A program made the position numbers and the translations under genes. From the NCBI GenBank assembly GCA_023396115.1, contig JAEWXC010000028.1, positions 1 through 16,787 of the forward strand: a stretch of 16,787 nucleotides of DNA. The letters are read 5' to 3'. The stretch comes from Actinomycetes bacterium. Its GTDB lineage: Bacteria; Actinomycetota; Actinomycetes; Propionibacteriales; Nocardioidaceae. Shown here piece by piece: positions 5,485 through 12,159 of the stretch; the first letter of the stretch is position 1; every line of letters begins with the position of its first letter. The notes beneath the pieces were generated by a model. The model saw only the letters and a program-made list of their open reading frames with translations, was not told the DNA's origin and ran no database searches.

Positions 5485-6375
5485 ATGCGATTCACCCGTA
5501 CCCGTGCCGCGGCCGTTGCCGCTGCCCTCGTCCTGGCCGTCTCCGGCTGCGGCAACGCCGGCGACGACGACGAGCGCACCGACGTCGACGTCGCCGACGA
5601 CGCGTCCAGCCAGTTCGACGACGGCACCCGGATGAAGGAGCTCGCCGAGGCGGGCAAGATCAAGGTCGGGGTCAAGTACGACCAGCCCGGCCTGGGCTTC
5701 AAGGACGCCGCCTCCGACCTGCCCAGCGGCTTCGACGTCGAGATGGCCCGCCTGCTCGTGGCGAGCCTGGGCATCGACCCGGACGACACCAGCAAGGTCG
5801 AGTACGTCGAGACGGTCTCCGACAACCGCGAGCCCTTCCTGCAGGACGGCACCGTCGACATCGTCGCGGCCTCCTACTCGATCACCGACGAGCGTCGCGC
5901 GGTGGTCGGTCAGGCCGGCCCCTACATGGTCACCGGTCAGCAGCTGTTGGTGAAGTCCGACGCCGACGTCGCCGGCCCGGCCGACCTCAAGGGCAAGGAG
6001 GTCTGCTCGGTGACGGGCTCGACCTCGCTGGACAACATCAAGGCCCAGGGCATGAAGCCGGTCGGCTTCGCCACCTACTCCGAGTGCGTGGAGAAGGTCC
6101 TGGACGGCACCGTCGAGGCGATGTCGACCGACGGCTCGATCCTGATGGGCTACGCCGCCCAGAACGAGGGCGAGCTCGAGGTCGTCGGGGACGCGTTCTC
6201 CGAGGAGCGGATCGGCATCGGCTACTCCAAGGACCGCCCGGAGATGTGCCAGTGGATCGTCGACACGCTGACCCAGGCCAACGAGGACGGCAAGTGGGCC
6301 GAGGCGTTCGAGAACACGCTGGGCAAGTCCGGGTCGGAGACCCCGGAGTTCCCGCAGATGGACGCCTGTTCCTGA
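5485..6375 (+). CDS. gluB: glutamate-type amino-acid ABC transporter, substrate-binding lipoprotein (296 aa)
   Basis: This family-3 extracellular solute-binding protein captures the amino acid outside the membrane and delivers it to the permeases. The N-terminus has basic residues, a hydrophobic stretch and a lipobox VSGC with Cys22 as the lipidated residue, followed by an acidic linker (DDDERTDVDVADD). The mature domain begins near residue 50 with the typical KIKVGVKYDQPGLGF opening, then FDVEMARLL, the hinge-region VTGQQLLV and a C-terminal domain ending in an acidic/Cys tail (DACS). Length is normal for the family. GAAGGAGAG at 5472-5480 is well spaced from the ATG at 5485, which removes the long in-frame upstream extension. 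It lies between the ATPase and the first permease, and a strong hairpin follows its stop codon. Confidence 0.94.
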   Translation: MRFTRTRAAAVAAALVLAVSGCGNAGDDDERTDVDVADDASSQFDDGTRMKELAEAGKIKVGVKYDQPGLGFKDAASDLPSGFDVEMARLLVASLGIDPDDTSKVEYVETVSDNREPFLQDGTVDIVAASYSITDERRAVVGQAGPYMVTGQQLLVKSDADVAGPADLKGKEVCSVTGSTSLDNIKAQGMKPVGFATYSECVEKVLDGTVEAMSTDGSILMGYAAQNEGELEVVGDAFSEERIGIGYSKDRPEMCQWIVDTLTQANEDGKWAEAFENTLGKSGSETPEFPQMDACS

Positions 6376-6392
6376 TCTGAGTCAACCGGTGT

Positions 6393-6421
6393 GGTCGCGG
6401 GCCGCCACGCGGCCGGCGACC
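6393..6421 (+). promoter_or_regulatory. strong intergenic hairpin after the binding-protein gene
   Basis: The stem pairs GGTCGC (6393-6398) with GCGACC (6416-6421) and GGCCGC (6400-6405) with GCGGCC (6409-6414), with one G-G mismatch and a three-base CAC loop. It starts 17 bases after the stop codon of the binding-protein gene and ends about ten bases before the ribosome-binding site of the first permease gene. In ABC importer operons a structure here often protects the upstream mRNA or partly terminates transcription, raising the amount of binding protein relative to permease. That role is inferred. Confidence 0.7.
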
Positions 6422-6443
6422 CACCACGGTCGAGAGGAGTGGC

Positions 6444-7127
6444 GTGGACGCCGTTCTGGACAACCCCGACCTCGTGCTCCAAGCCTTCGGCTACACGGTC
6501 CTGCTCTTCCTGTGCTCGGCCGTCCTGTCGATCCTCGGCGGCACGATCCTGGTCGCGATGCGGGTCGGCCCCGTGAAGGTGCTCGCAGGTGTCGCCACCG
6601 GCTACGTCTCGGTGGTGCGCAACACCCCGCTGGTGATCATGTTCATGTTCTTCCAGTTCGCTGCACCGAAGCTGGGCATCAGGTTCACCTTCATCAACGT
6701 GGAGATCGGTGACTTCACCTTCTCCTCGTTCTTTGCGGCCGCGGTGGTGTCGCTGTCGCTGTACACCTCGGCGTTCGTCTGCGAGGCCCTGCGCTCCGGC
6801 GTGAACGCGGTCAACCTCGGCCAGGCTGAGGCCGCCCGGGCGATCGGCCTCGGGTTCGGCGGCGTGCTCCGGTTCGTGGTGCTCCCCCAGGCGTTCCGTG
6901 CCTCGGTGCCCCCGGTGGCCAGCACCCTGATCGCGCTGCTCAAGAACACCTCGATCGCCGGTGTCTTCGGCGTGATCGAGGCCAGCGCCCAGATGAAGTT
7001 CTTCACCAACGACCACGCGGACCAGCGCTGGGGCATCTTCCTGGCCTTCGCGCTGATCTACATCCTGCTGGTCGAACTGGTCTCCGTTGTCGCGATCGCT
7101 CTCGAGCGCCGCTGGAAGGTGGCGTGA
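6444..7127 (+). CDS. gluC: glutamate-type amino-acid ABC transporter, permease subunit (227 aa)
   Basis: This is one of the two membrane subunits of the importer (HisM/GlnP group). It has a first membrane segment at about 14-40, then VSVVRNTPLVIMFMFF, which is the conserved N-x-P-L turn of this group, further hydrophobic segments, and the cytoplasmic EAA loop EALRSGVNAVNLGQAEAARA that docks onto the ATPase, followed by LPQAFRASVPP. The start is GTG at 6444 with GAGAGGAG eight or so bases upstream. Length of 227 is typical. Its stop overlaps the start of the next permease gene (TGATG at 7125-7129), so the two permeases are translationally coupled, which fits an obligate heterodimer. Confidence 0.94.
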   Translation: MDAVLDNPDLVLQAFGYTVLLFLCSAVLSILGGTILVAMRVGPVKVLAGVATGYVSVVRNTPLVIMFMFFQFAAPKLGIRFTFINVEIGDFTFSSFFAAAVVSLSLYTSAFVCEALRSGVNAVNLGQAEAARAIGLGFGGVLRFVVLPQAFRASVPPVASTLIALLKNTSIAGVFGVIEASAQMKFFTNDHADQRWGIFLAFALIYILLVELVSVVAIALERRWKVA

Positions 7128-7987
7128 TGGCGTCCTCGGTCCTTTTTGACTCCCCCGGTCCCAAGACCGTCACCCGACACCGGATCTATACGGCCGTGAC
7201 GGTCCTCGCCCTGCTGGGCGCTGCCGTGCTGGTGGTGTTGAAGTTCCACTCCAGCGGCCAATTCAGCGCGGAGAAGATCGAGCCGTTCCTGACGCCGAAG
7301 TACATCGAGGCGATCATCATGGACGGTCTGGTGCCGACCCTGCAGATGGCGTTCTTCGCGATCATCGCGGCGGTGGTCTTCGGTCTGCTCTTCGGTATCG
7401 GCAAGCTCTCCGAGCACGCCGTCCTGCGCTGGCCCGCGTGGCTCGTGGTCGAGTTCTTCCGCGCCGTGCCGGTCATCCTGCTGATGATCTTCTGCTTCTA
7501 CGCGGTCTTCGGTGACATCTCCCAGGTCTCGTCTCGAGCATTCTGGTCGGTGGTACTGGCGCTGACGCTGTACAACGGCGCGGTGCTGGCCGAGGTCTTC
7601 CGGGCCGGCATCAACGCGGTCCCGCGCGGCCAGGCCGAGGCGGCCTACGCCCTGGGCATGCGCAAGACCCAGGTGATGGTGACGATCCTGCTGCCGCAGG
7701 CGGTCAAGATCATGATCCCGGCGATCATCAGCCAGTGCGTGGTGGCTCTCAAGGACACCAGCCTGGGCTACGTGATCACCGGGGTCGGTCTGACCCGGGT
7801 GGCGCAGCCGATCTTCCAGCAGTTCCAGAACCACGTGGCGACGATGCTCGTCATCGCCGCGCTCTACATCATCGTCAACCTGCTGCTCACCGGCCTGGCC
7901 ACCTGGATGCAGAAGAAGCTGGTCGGCGAGAAGAAGGTGCTCCAGGTGGGGATGGTCGCCGGCATCGGCGAACCGAACCGCACCTGA
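7127..7987 (+). CDS. gluD: glutamate-type amino-acid ABC transporter, permease subunit (286 aa)
   Basis: This is the second permease. It has a cytoplasmic N-terminus of about 20 residues, a first membrane helix (YTAVTVLALLGAAVLVVL), an exposed segment, and then the binding-protein-dependent transport domain with VVEFFRAVPVILLMIFCF (the RAVPVIL turn) and the EAA loop EVFRAGINAVPRGQAEAAYA followed by LPQAVKIMIPA. It is longer than the first permease because of its extra N-terminal helix, as in C. glutamicum GluD. The ATG at 7127 is preferred to the in-frame GTG at 7124 because it makes the classic TGATG overlap with the upstream stop. A strong terminator follows within nine bases, closing the operon. 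Confidence 0.94.
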   Translation: MASSVLFDSPGPKTVTRHRIYTAVTVLALLGAAVLVVLKFHSSGQFSAEKIEPFLTPKYIEAIIMDGLVPTLQMAFFAIIAAVVFGLLFGIGKLSEHAVLRWPAWLVVEFFRAVPVILLMIFCFYAVFGDISQVSSRAFWSVVLALTLYNGAVLAEVFRAGINAVPRGQAEAAYALGMRKTQVMVTILLPQAVKIMIPAIISQCVVALKDTSLGYVITGVGLTRVAQPIFQQFQNHVATMLVIAALYIIVNLLLTGLATWMQKKLVGEKKVLQVGMVAGIGEPNRT

Positions 7988-7995
7988 GCCAGAGA

Positions 7996-8029
7996 CACGA
8001 ACGCCCCCGCCGAGGCGGGGGCGTTCGTG
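7996..8029. terminator. bidirectional hairpin terminator between the glutamate operon and the DUF4442 gene
   Basis: A 16-base arm (CACGAACGCCCCCGCC, 7996-8011) is perfectly complementary to 8014-8029, leaving a minimal loop. It lies between the stop of the last permease gene (7987) and the convergent stop at 8036, so it can end transcripts from both sides. There is no U-tract, which is common for actinobacterial terminators. Confidence 0.88.
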
Positions 8030-8035
8030 CGTTCG

Positions 8036-8500
8036 TCAGCGCTTCTTCGGGGTGACCCAGAGCCGGATCACGCCCTCGATCACCACGGTGCCGTCGGCCA
8101 GGGTGCCCCGGACCCGCACCGGCAGGTCAGGGTCCTCGGAGGTCCACTGCTCGGGGTCGGTCTCGGCGGTGCAGGTCACGTCACCGGTGGCCTTGGCGGT
8201 GTAGGAGATGTCCATCCCCTTGGGGATCCACCGCTTGTCGTCGGGGATGGTGACCTCGGCCAGGGCGCCCATCGCCGCCTCGAGGCCGTTGCACATCGCG
8301 ATCGCGTGCACGGTGCCCAGGTGGTTCTGCACGATCCAGCGCTTGGGCACGACCAGCTCAGCGTGGTTGGGGCGCAGCTCGGTGAAGCGGGGGCTGACCG
8401 TGGAGAAGTACGGCGCCTTGAGGGAGAAGAGCGTCGAGAAGAGGCGCTCCCCCAGCGGGAGCGACTGGGCACGGGACCAGAGGGCGTTGACGGAAGCCAT
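8036..8500 (-). CDS. DUF4442 hotdog-fold protein, possible acyl-CoA thioesterase (154 aa)
   Basis: The protein has the single hotdog domain seen in DUF4442 proteins: an N-terminal helix (LWSRAQSLPLGERLFS), strands with VSPRFTELRPNHAELVVPKRW, the central helix region NHLGTVHAIAMCNGLEAAMG at about 59-78, and paired strands ending RLWVTPKKR. The NHxGTVHA segment corresponds to the active-site region of PaaI-type thioesterases, so hydrolysis of an acyl-CoA or a related thioester is plausible but unproven. The ATG at 8498-8500 is chosen; a GTG at 8518 would add six residues (MSSIAC) and cannot be excluded, since no ribosome-binding site clearly decides. It is divergent from the desaturase gene, so both may concern acyl chains. 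Confidence 0.82.
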   Translation of the reverse strand: MASVNALWSRAQSLPLGERLFSTLFSLKAPYFSTVSPRFTELRPNHAELVVPKRWIVQNHLGTVHAIAMCNGLEAAMGALAEVTIPDDKRWIPKGMDISYTAKATGDVTCTAETDPEQWTSEDPDLPVRVRGTLADGTVVIEGVIRLWVTPKKR

Positions 8501-8608
8501 GCACGCGATGCTACTCACCAGTAACCACCGTTGTCACCCGCCGTCCGGGCGCGAGCACGCCCCGACGTCCGGGGTCGAGGAGTTCACCCCACAACCGACG
8601 GTCCCGTA

Positions 8609-8626
8609 GGTTACGGTGCCGTAGCC
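8609..8626. promoter_or_regulatory. 18-bp imperfect palindrome upstream of the desaturase (candidate repressor operator and promoter)
   Basis: GGTTACGGTGCCGTAGCC has eight-base arms around TG with seven of eight positions complementary. It is overlapped by two -10-like hexamers, TAGGTT (8607-8612) and TAGCCT (8622-8627), and lies 47 bases before the desaturase ATG, in the intergenic region shared with the divergent DUF4442 gene (8501-8673). A TetR-type dimer would suit this symmetry, and a TetR gene lies directly downstream of the desaturase. The link is inference. Confidence 0.5.
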
Positions 8627-8673
8627 TCGGTCGACCGCACGGTGGGCCTCTCCCCAACGCCTCGGAGCACCCC

Positions 8674-9603
8674 ATGAGCAGCACCCTCGAGCGACCGACC
8701 TCCGCCACGATGGGCGGCGAGCAGCAGTCGCTGGCCGAGCAGGTCACCCTGGCCCTCTTCATCGCGGTCCCGCTGCTGGCGCTGCTGGCGGCCGTGCCGG
8801 TGGCCTGGGGCGGGTGGCTGGGCTGGTCCGACATCGTGATCGCCGCGGTCTTCTACGTGACCACCTGCGCCGGCATCACCGTCGGGTACCACCGGCTCTT
8901 CACGCACAAGTCCTTCAAGCCCAACCGGGCCGTGAAGATCACCCTGGCCGTGCTCGGCTCGATGGCCATCGAAGGCCCGCTGGTGCGCTGGGTGGCCGAC
9001 CACCGCAAGCACCACAAGTTCTCCGACACCGAGGGCGACCCGCACTCGCCGTGGATGTACGGCACCGGCGCCTGGAACCTCACCAAGGGCATGTGGCACG
9101 CCCACATCGGGTGGCTCTTCGAGGCCGAGCAGACCCCGCAGGACAAGTACGCCCCCGACCTGCTCAAGGACCGCGACATCGTGCTGATATCGCGCTACTT
9201 CTGGGTCTCGGTCCTGGCTTCGCTGCTGTTGCCCGCACTGATCGGCGGACTGGTCACCTGGTCGTGGCACGGCGCCCTGACTGCCTTCTTCTGGGGATCG
9301 CTGGTCCGGATCTGCCTGCTGCACCACGTCACCTGGTCGATCAACTCGATCTGCCACACCATCGGCGAGCAGCCGTTCAGCTCCCGCGACAAGGCCGCCA
9401 ACGTGTGGTGGCTGGCGATCCCCTCGCTGGGCGAGTCCTGGCACAACCTGCACCACGCCGACCCGACCTGCGCCCGGCACGGGGTGCTCAAGGGGCAGAT
9501 CGACATCTCGGCGCGGATCATCTGGCTGATGGAGCGGGCCGGCTGGGTGCGCGACGTGCGCTGGCCCACCGAGCAGCGCCTGGCCGCGCGCCGCGCCGAC
9601 TGA
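8674..9603 (+). CDS. acyl-CoA / fatty-acid delta-9-type desaturase (309 aa)
   Basis: Membrane di-iron desaturases insert a double bond in a long acyl chain using O2 and reducing equivalents from an oxidoreductase. All histidine boxes are present: HRLFTH at 73-78, HRKHH at 110-114 and HNLHH at 257-261, with HHVTWSINSICH at 217-228 supplying the extra ligand of the acyl-CoA desaturase group. Hydrophobic segments at about 25-65, 88-100 and 175-215 fit four membrane spans. There is no C-terminal cytochrome b5 domain, so an outside ferredoxin-type reductase is needed; none is in the window. Length is usual for bacterial DesA3/stearoyl-CoA desaturase-like proteins. The ATG at 8674 has no strong ribosome-binding site. 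The TetR gene 28 bases downstream is probably co-transcribed. Confidence 0.93.
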   Translation: MSSTLERPTSATMGGEQQSLAEQVTLALFIAVPLLALLAAVPVAWGGWLGWSDIVIAAVFYVTTCAGITVGYHRLFTHKSFKPNRAVKITLAVLGSMAIEGPLVRWVADHRKHHKFSDTEGDPHSPWMYGTGAWNLTKGMWHAHIGWLFEAEQTPQDKYAPDLLKDRDIVLISRYFWVSVLASLLLPALIGGLVTWSWHGALTAFFWGSLVRICLLHHVTWSINSICHTIGEQPFSSRDKAANVWWLAIPSLGESWHNLHHADPTCARHGVLKGQIDISARIIWLMERAGWVRDVRWPTEQRLAARRAD

Positions 9604-9631
9604 TCCCGACCGCCCCTGTGATGCTGGTCCG

Positions 9632-10264
9632 GTGACCCCGAAGAAGTCGACCCGTACCCGGATGACCGGGGCGGAGCGTCGCGAGCAGCTCGTCGAGACC
9701 GCCCGCCCCCTCTTCGCCGAGCGCGGGTTCGAGGCGACCTCGGTGGAGGAGATCGCGGCCCGCGCCGGGGTCTCCAAGCCGGTCGTCTACGAGCACTTCG
9801 GCGGCAAGGAGGACCTGTACGCGGTGGTCGTGGACCGCGAGGTCACCCAGCTGCTGGCCAGCATGCGCGCCTCGCTGACCTCGGGCTCCTCGCGCGAACT
9901 CCTGGAGCAGGCGGCACTGACCCTGCTCGAGTACGTCGAGACCCGACCCGACGGCTTCCGGATCCTGGTCCGCGACACCCCGATCGGGTCGAGCACCGGG
10001 AGCTTCCAGACGATCATCGGCGACACCGCCGCCCGGGTCGAGGGGATCCTGGCCGACGTCTTCAGCCGCCAAGGGCTCGATGCCCGCGCGGCCCCGATGT
10101 ACGCCCAGATGCTGGTCGGCATGGTCGCCTCCTTGGGCCAGTGGTGGCTCGACGCCCGCAAGCCGGCACGCCCGATGGTCGCGGCGCACCTGGTCAATCT
10201 GGCCTGGAACGGACTCTCCGGGCTGGAGAAGTCCCCGGGCCTGCTCACCCACGAGGGTCCCTGA
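9632..10264 (+). CDS. TetR-family transcriptional regulator (210 aa)
   Basis: The N-terminal helix-turn-helix is clear: REQLVETARPLFAERGFEATSVEEIAARAGVSKPVVYEHFGGKEDLYAVV-type residues at about 17-66, where SKPVVYEHF contains the recognition helix. The rest (about 70-200) is a helical ligand-binding and dimerisation domain. It starts with GTG at 9632, 28 bases after the desaturase stop; an in-frame ATG at 9662 is an alternative that would remove ten basic residues. Its position makes it a candidate regulator of the desaturase, perhaps responding to acyl-CoA as several actinobacterial lipid-gene TetR proteins do, though the ligand cannot be read from sequence. The last 20 bases overlap the 3' end of the convergent VOC gene. 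Confidence 0.92.
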   Translation: MTPKKSTRTRMTGAERREQLVETARPLFAERGFEATSVEEIAARAGVSKPVVYEHFGGKEDLYAVVVDREVTQLLASMRASLTSGSSRELLEQAALTLLEYVETRPDGFRILVRDTPIGSSTGSFQTIIGDTAARVEGILADVFSRQGLDARAAPMYAQMLVGMVASLGQWWLDARKPARPMVAAHLVNLAWNGLSGLEKSPGLLTHEGP

Positions 10265-10631
10265 GCTCCTCCAGCACCTCGACCCGGTTGCCGAACGGGT
10301 CGGCGCAGTGGAAGCGCAGGAACCCCGCGAAGGCGTGTCGTTCGGCAGGGTTGACCTCGTGACCGAGCCCGACCAGGCGCTCGGCGAGCGGGTCCAGCTC
10401 CCCGACCCCGACCAGCAGCGCCGGGTGCGCCCGCCGGGCCGGGACGAAGGGGTCCTCCACGCCGACGTGCACCTCGGCCCCGTCCGGGCTGCGGAACCAC
10501 GCGCCCCCGCGTCCGGCCAGCCCCGCGGGCTTGGGAACCTCCTCGAGGCCCAGCCCGTCCACCCAGAAGCCGCGCGCCGCTCCCTCTCCCCCGGGCGGGC
10601 AGGACACCTGGACGTGGTGCAGCCGCCTCAT
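10245..10631 (-). CDS. VOC-superfamily (glyoxalase/dioxygenase-like) protein (128 aa)
   Basis: The protein has the two beta-alpha-beta-beta-beta modules of the vicinal oxygen chelate fold. Candidate metal ligands are His6 (LHHVQV), His69 (AHPALLV) and Glu118 (NRVEVLE), with the typical DPFGNRVE sequence close to the C-terminus. A single-domain 128-residue protein like this works as a dimer. Members include glyoxalases, dioxygenases and antibiotic-binding or -modifying proteins; nothing here fixes the substrate. The ATG at 10629-10631 overlaps the stop of the upstream methyltransferase (ATGA), so the two are co-translated. The 3' end overlaps the convergent tetR gene by 20 bases. Confidence 0.88.
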   Translation of the reverse strand: MRRLHHVQVSCPPGGEGAARGFWVDGLGLEEVPKPAGLAGRGGAWFRSPDGAEVHVGVEDPFVPARRAHPALLVGVGELDPLAERLVGLGHEVNPAERHAFAGFLRFHCADPFGNRVEVLEELRDPRG

Positions 10632-11446
10632 GCCGGCACCCGGGCCACGACGAAGCTGCGCCGGAACGGCAGCACGGTCACCCCGTCCCGTTCCGGGTAG
10701 GCCCGCCGCAGGGCGGCGCGGTACTCCTCGGCGAACTGCTCGCGCAGCGGCTCGGGCAGGGCGGCCAGGGTCGGGCGGGCACCGGTCGCCGAGACCCAGT
10801 CGAAGACCGGGTCAGGACCCCGGAGCACGTGCAGGTAGCGGGTCTCCCACGCGTCCACCGTGCAGCCCAGGTCGTGCAGCGCCTGCCACCACGCCTCGAC
10901 CCGCGGCGCACCGGGGCGCGACACCCCGGCGGTGTGGGCGACGAACCGGGGGTCGGCCGCGAGCTCCTCGCGCAGCACGTGGCTGGGTTCGTCGAAGTTG
11001 GCGGGCACGCCGATCGCCAGCCACCCGCCGGGCCGCACCGCGGCCACCAGGTCGGGCAGGACGGCCAGCGGGTCCGGCAACCACTGCAGGGTGGCGTTGC
11101 TGACCAGCAGGTCCACGACGCCGGGGCCGGCCTCGGCCAGCCAGGTGCCCAGGTCCGCCTCGACCACGTCCAGACCGGGCCGTGCGCGGGCCGCGGCGAC
11201 CATCTCAGGACTGTCGTCGACCCCGACCACCCGGGCTCGTGGCCACCGCTGCTGCAGCACCGCGGTGAGGTTGCCCGGTCCGCACCCGAGGTCCACCACG
11301 TCGTTCGGGTCGGTCGGGTCGGTCAGGCCGACCCGGGCCAGCAGTTCGACGAAGGGTCGTCCCCGTTCGTCGGCGTGACGCAGGTAGTGGACGGGGTCCC
11401 AGGCACCGTCCGACCCGGGGTGCTGCTGCGGTTTCTCCGTGGCCAT
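10628..11446 (-). CDS. tam: trans-aconitate 2-methyltransferase-like SAM methyltransferase (272 aa)
   Basis: Tam methylates trans-aconitate, an inhibitory by-product of cis-aconitate, with S-adenosylmethionine. The match to the family extends over the whole length: AWDPVHYLRHADERGRPFVELLARV at the start, SAM-binding motif I VDLGCGPGN at 51-59, GVDDSPEMV after it, SNATLQWLPD at about 116-125, and DWVSATGARPTLAALPEP plus FRRSFVVARVPA near the end. These correspond one by one to segments of E. coli Tam as I remember it. The ATG at 11446 is preferred over a GTG at 11452 because AGAAAGG upstream is better spaced for it. The gene heads an operon with the VOC gene and diverges from the MarR gene across a short control region containing two palindromes. 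Confidence 0.85.
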   Translation of the reverse strand: MATEKPQQHPGSDGAWDPVHYLRHADERGRPFVELLARVGLTDPTDPNDVVDLGCGPGNLTAVLQQRWPRARVVGVDDSPEMVAAARARPGLDVVEADLGTWLAEAGPGVVDLLVSNATLQWLPDPLAVLPDLVAAVRPGGWLAIGVPANFDEPSHVLREELAADPRFVAHTAGVSRPGAPRVEAWWQALHDLGCTVDAWETRYLHVLRGPDPVFDWVSATGARPTLAALPEPLREQFAEEYRAALRRAYPERDGVTVLPFRRSFVVARVPA

Positions 11447-11460
11447 CTGCACAGCCTTTC

Positions 11461-11474
11461 TCTTGACATCAAGA
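11461..11474. promoter_or_regulatory. perfect palindrome TCTTGACATCAAGA (candidate MarR operator, site 1)
   Basis: Two six-base arms (TCTTGA/TCAAGA) flank CA. The site sits 14 bases upstream of the methyltransferase start, over its probable transcription start or ribosome-binding region, and 66 bases upstream of the marR start. Size and symmetry suit a winged-helix MarR dimer, whose gene is the divergent neighbour. It contains a TTGACA that could act as a -35 on the plus strand, but no matching -10 is seen. Confidence 0.7.
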
Positions 11475-11498
11475 TAAATCCACCCTGCGACACCACTG

Positions 11499-11512
11499 TC
11501 TCGATGTCAAGA
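11499..11512. promoter_or_regulatory. near-perfect copy TCTCGATGTCAAGA (candidate MarR operator, site 2)
   Basis: This differs from a perfect TCTTGA-n2-TCAAGA palindrome at one arm position. It lies 38 bp centre-to-centre from site 1 and 28 bases before the marR ATG. Two copies in an 87-base divergent gap suggest one regulator controlling both directions, including its own gene. Confidence 0.65.
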
Positions 11513-11540
11513 TTCTCGACGCATCTGCTTCAATGGGTGC

Positions 11541-12038
11541 ATGAGGGACGAGGTCGACGAACTGGTCGAAGCGTGGTCGCGCGAGCGGTCCGACCTCGAC
11601 CTGGCCCCGGTCGAGGTGTTCAGCCGGATCGGCCGCCTGGCCCGGCACCTGGACCTGGCCCGCAAGAGCGCGTTCACCGCCTCGGGCGTGGAGTCCTGGG
11701 AGTTCGACGTCCTGGCTGCACTGCGCCGGGCCGGGGACCCCTACGAGCTGTCCCCCGGCCGGCTGCTCCGCGAGACCCTGGTGACCAGCGGCACGATGAC
11801 CAACCGGATCGACCGACTCACCGACCGGGGACTGGTCGAGCGGCTGCCCGACCCGCACGACCGCCGCGGCGTCCTGGTCCGCCTCACGCCCGAGGGCAAG
11901 ACCGTGGTCGACGGCGCCTTCGAGGCCCTGCTCGAGGCCGAACGGGCCCTGATCGAGGGCCTGCCGGACGCGAAGCGGCACCAGTTGGCCACCCTGCTGC
12001 GCACCCTGCTCGCCCCGTTCGACGCCCCCGCCTCCTGA
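11541..12038 (+). CDS. MarR-family transcriptional regulator (165 aa)
   Basis: The protein has an N-terminal dimerisation helix region (about 1-48), then the winged helix-turn-helix: WEFDVLAALRRAG at 53-65, LSPGRLLRETLVTSGTMTNRIDRLTDRGLVERL at about 70-102 with the recognition helix around SGTMTNRIDRL, and the wing DPHDRRGVLVRLTPEG at 104-119, followed by C-terminal helices. The DxRxxxVxLT wing is hallmark MarR. It is divergent from the methyltransferase-VOC operon and shares two palindromic sites with it, so it probably represses itself and that operon until a small ligand binds. The ATG at 11541 has no strong ribosome-binding site, and the gap upstream is short. Confidence 0.94.
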   Translation: MRDEVDELVEAWSRERSDLDLAPVEVFSRIGRLARHLDLARKSAFTASGVESWEFDVLAALRRAGDPYELSPGRLLRETLVTSGTMTNRIDRLTDRGLVERLPDPHDRRGVLVRLTPEGKTVVDGAFEALLEAERALIEGLPDAKRHQLATLLRTLLAPFDAPAS

Positions 12039-12090
12039 GGCCACCGGCCGGGTCGATCGGGACGCCCGCAGAAAAAGTTCCCACCCGGTG

Positions 12091-12120
12091 CCAACCTTCT
12101 GCGCCGGGCCGCCCGTATCT
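12091..12120 (+). promoter_or_regulatory. possible ECF-sigma-type promoter of the secreted lysine-rich protein
   Basis: CCAACCTT (12091-12098) and CGTATCT (12114-12120) are spaced by about 17 bases, the layout of ECF sigma-factor promoters (an AAC-containing -35 and a CGT-containing -10). The -10 is about 40 bases before the GTG start, leaving room for the clear ribosome-binding site GAAGGAGAAA at 12146-12155. No sigma-factor gene is in the window. This is pattern-based inference. Confidence 0.35.
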
Positions 12121-12159
12121 CCAGGTGTGCAGGTACCACCCCACCGAAGGAGAAACACC

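Noticed and set aside
11463..11468. TTGACA as a -35 element for marR
   Set aside because: It is part of a symmetric operator-like site, and no acceptable -10 lies 16-18 bases downstream.
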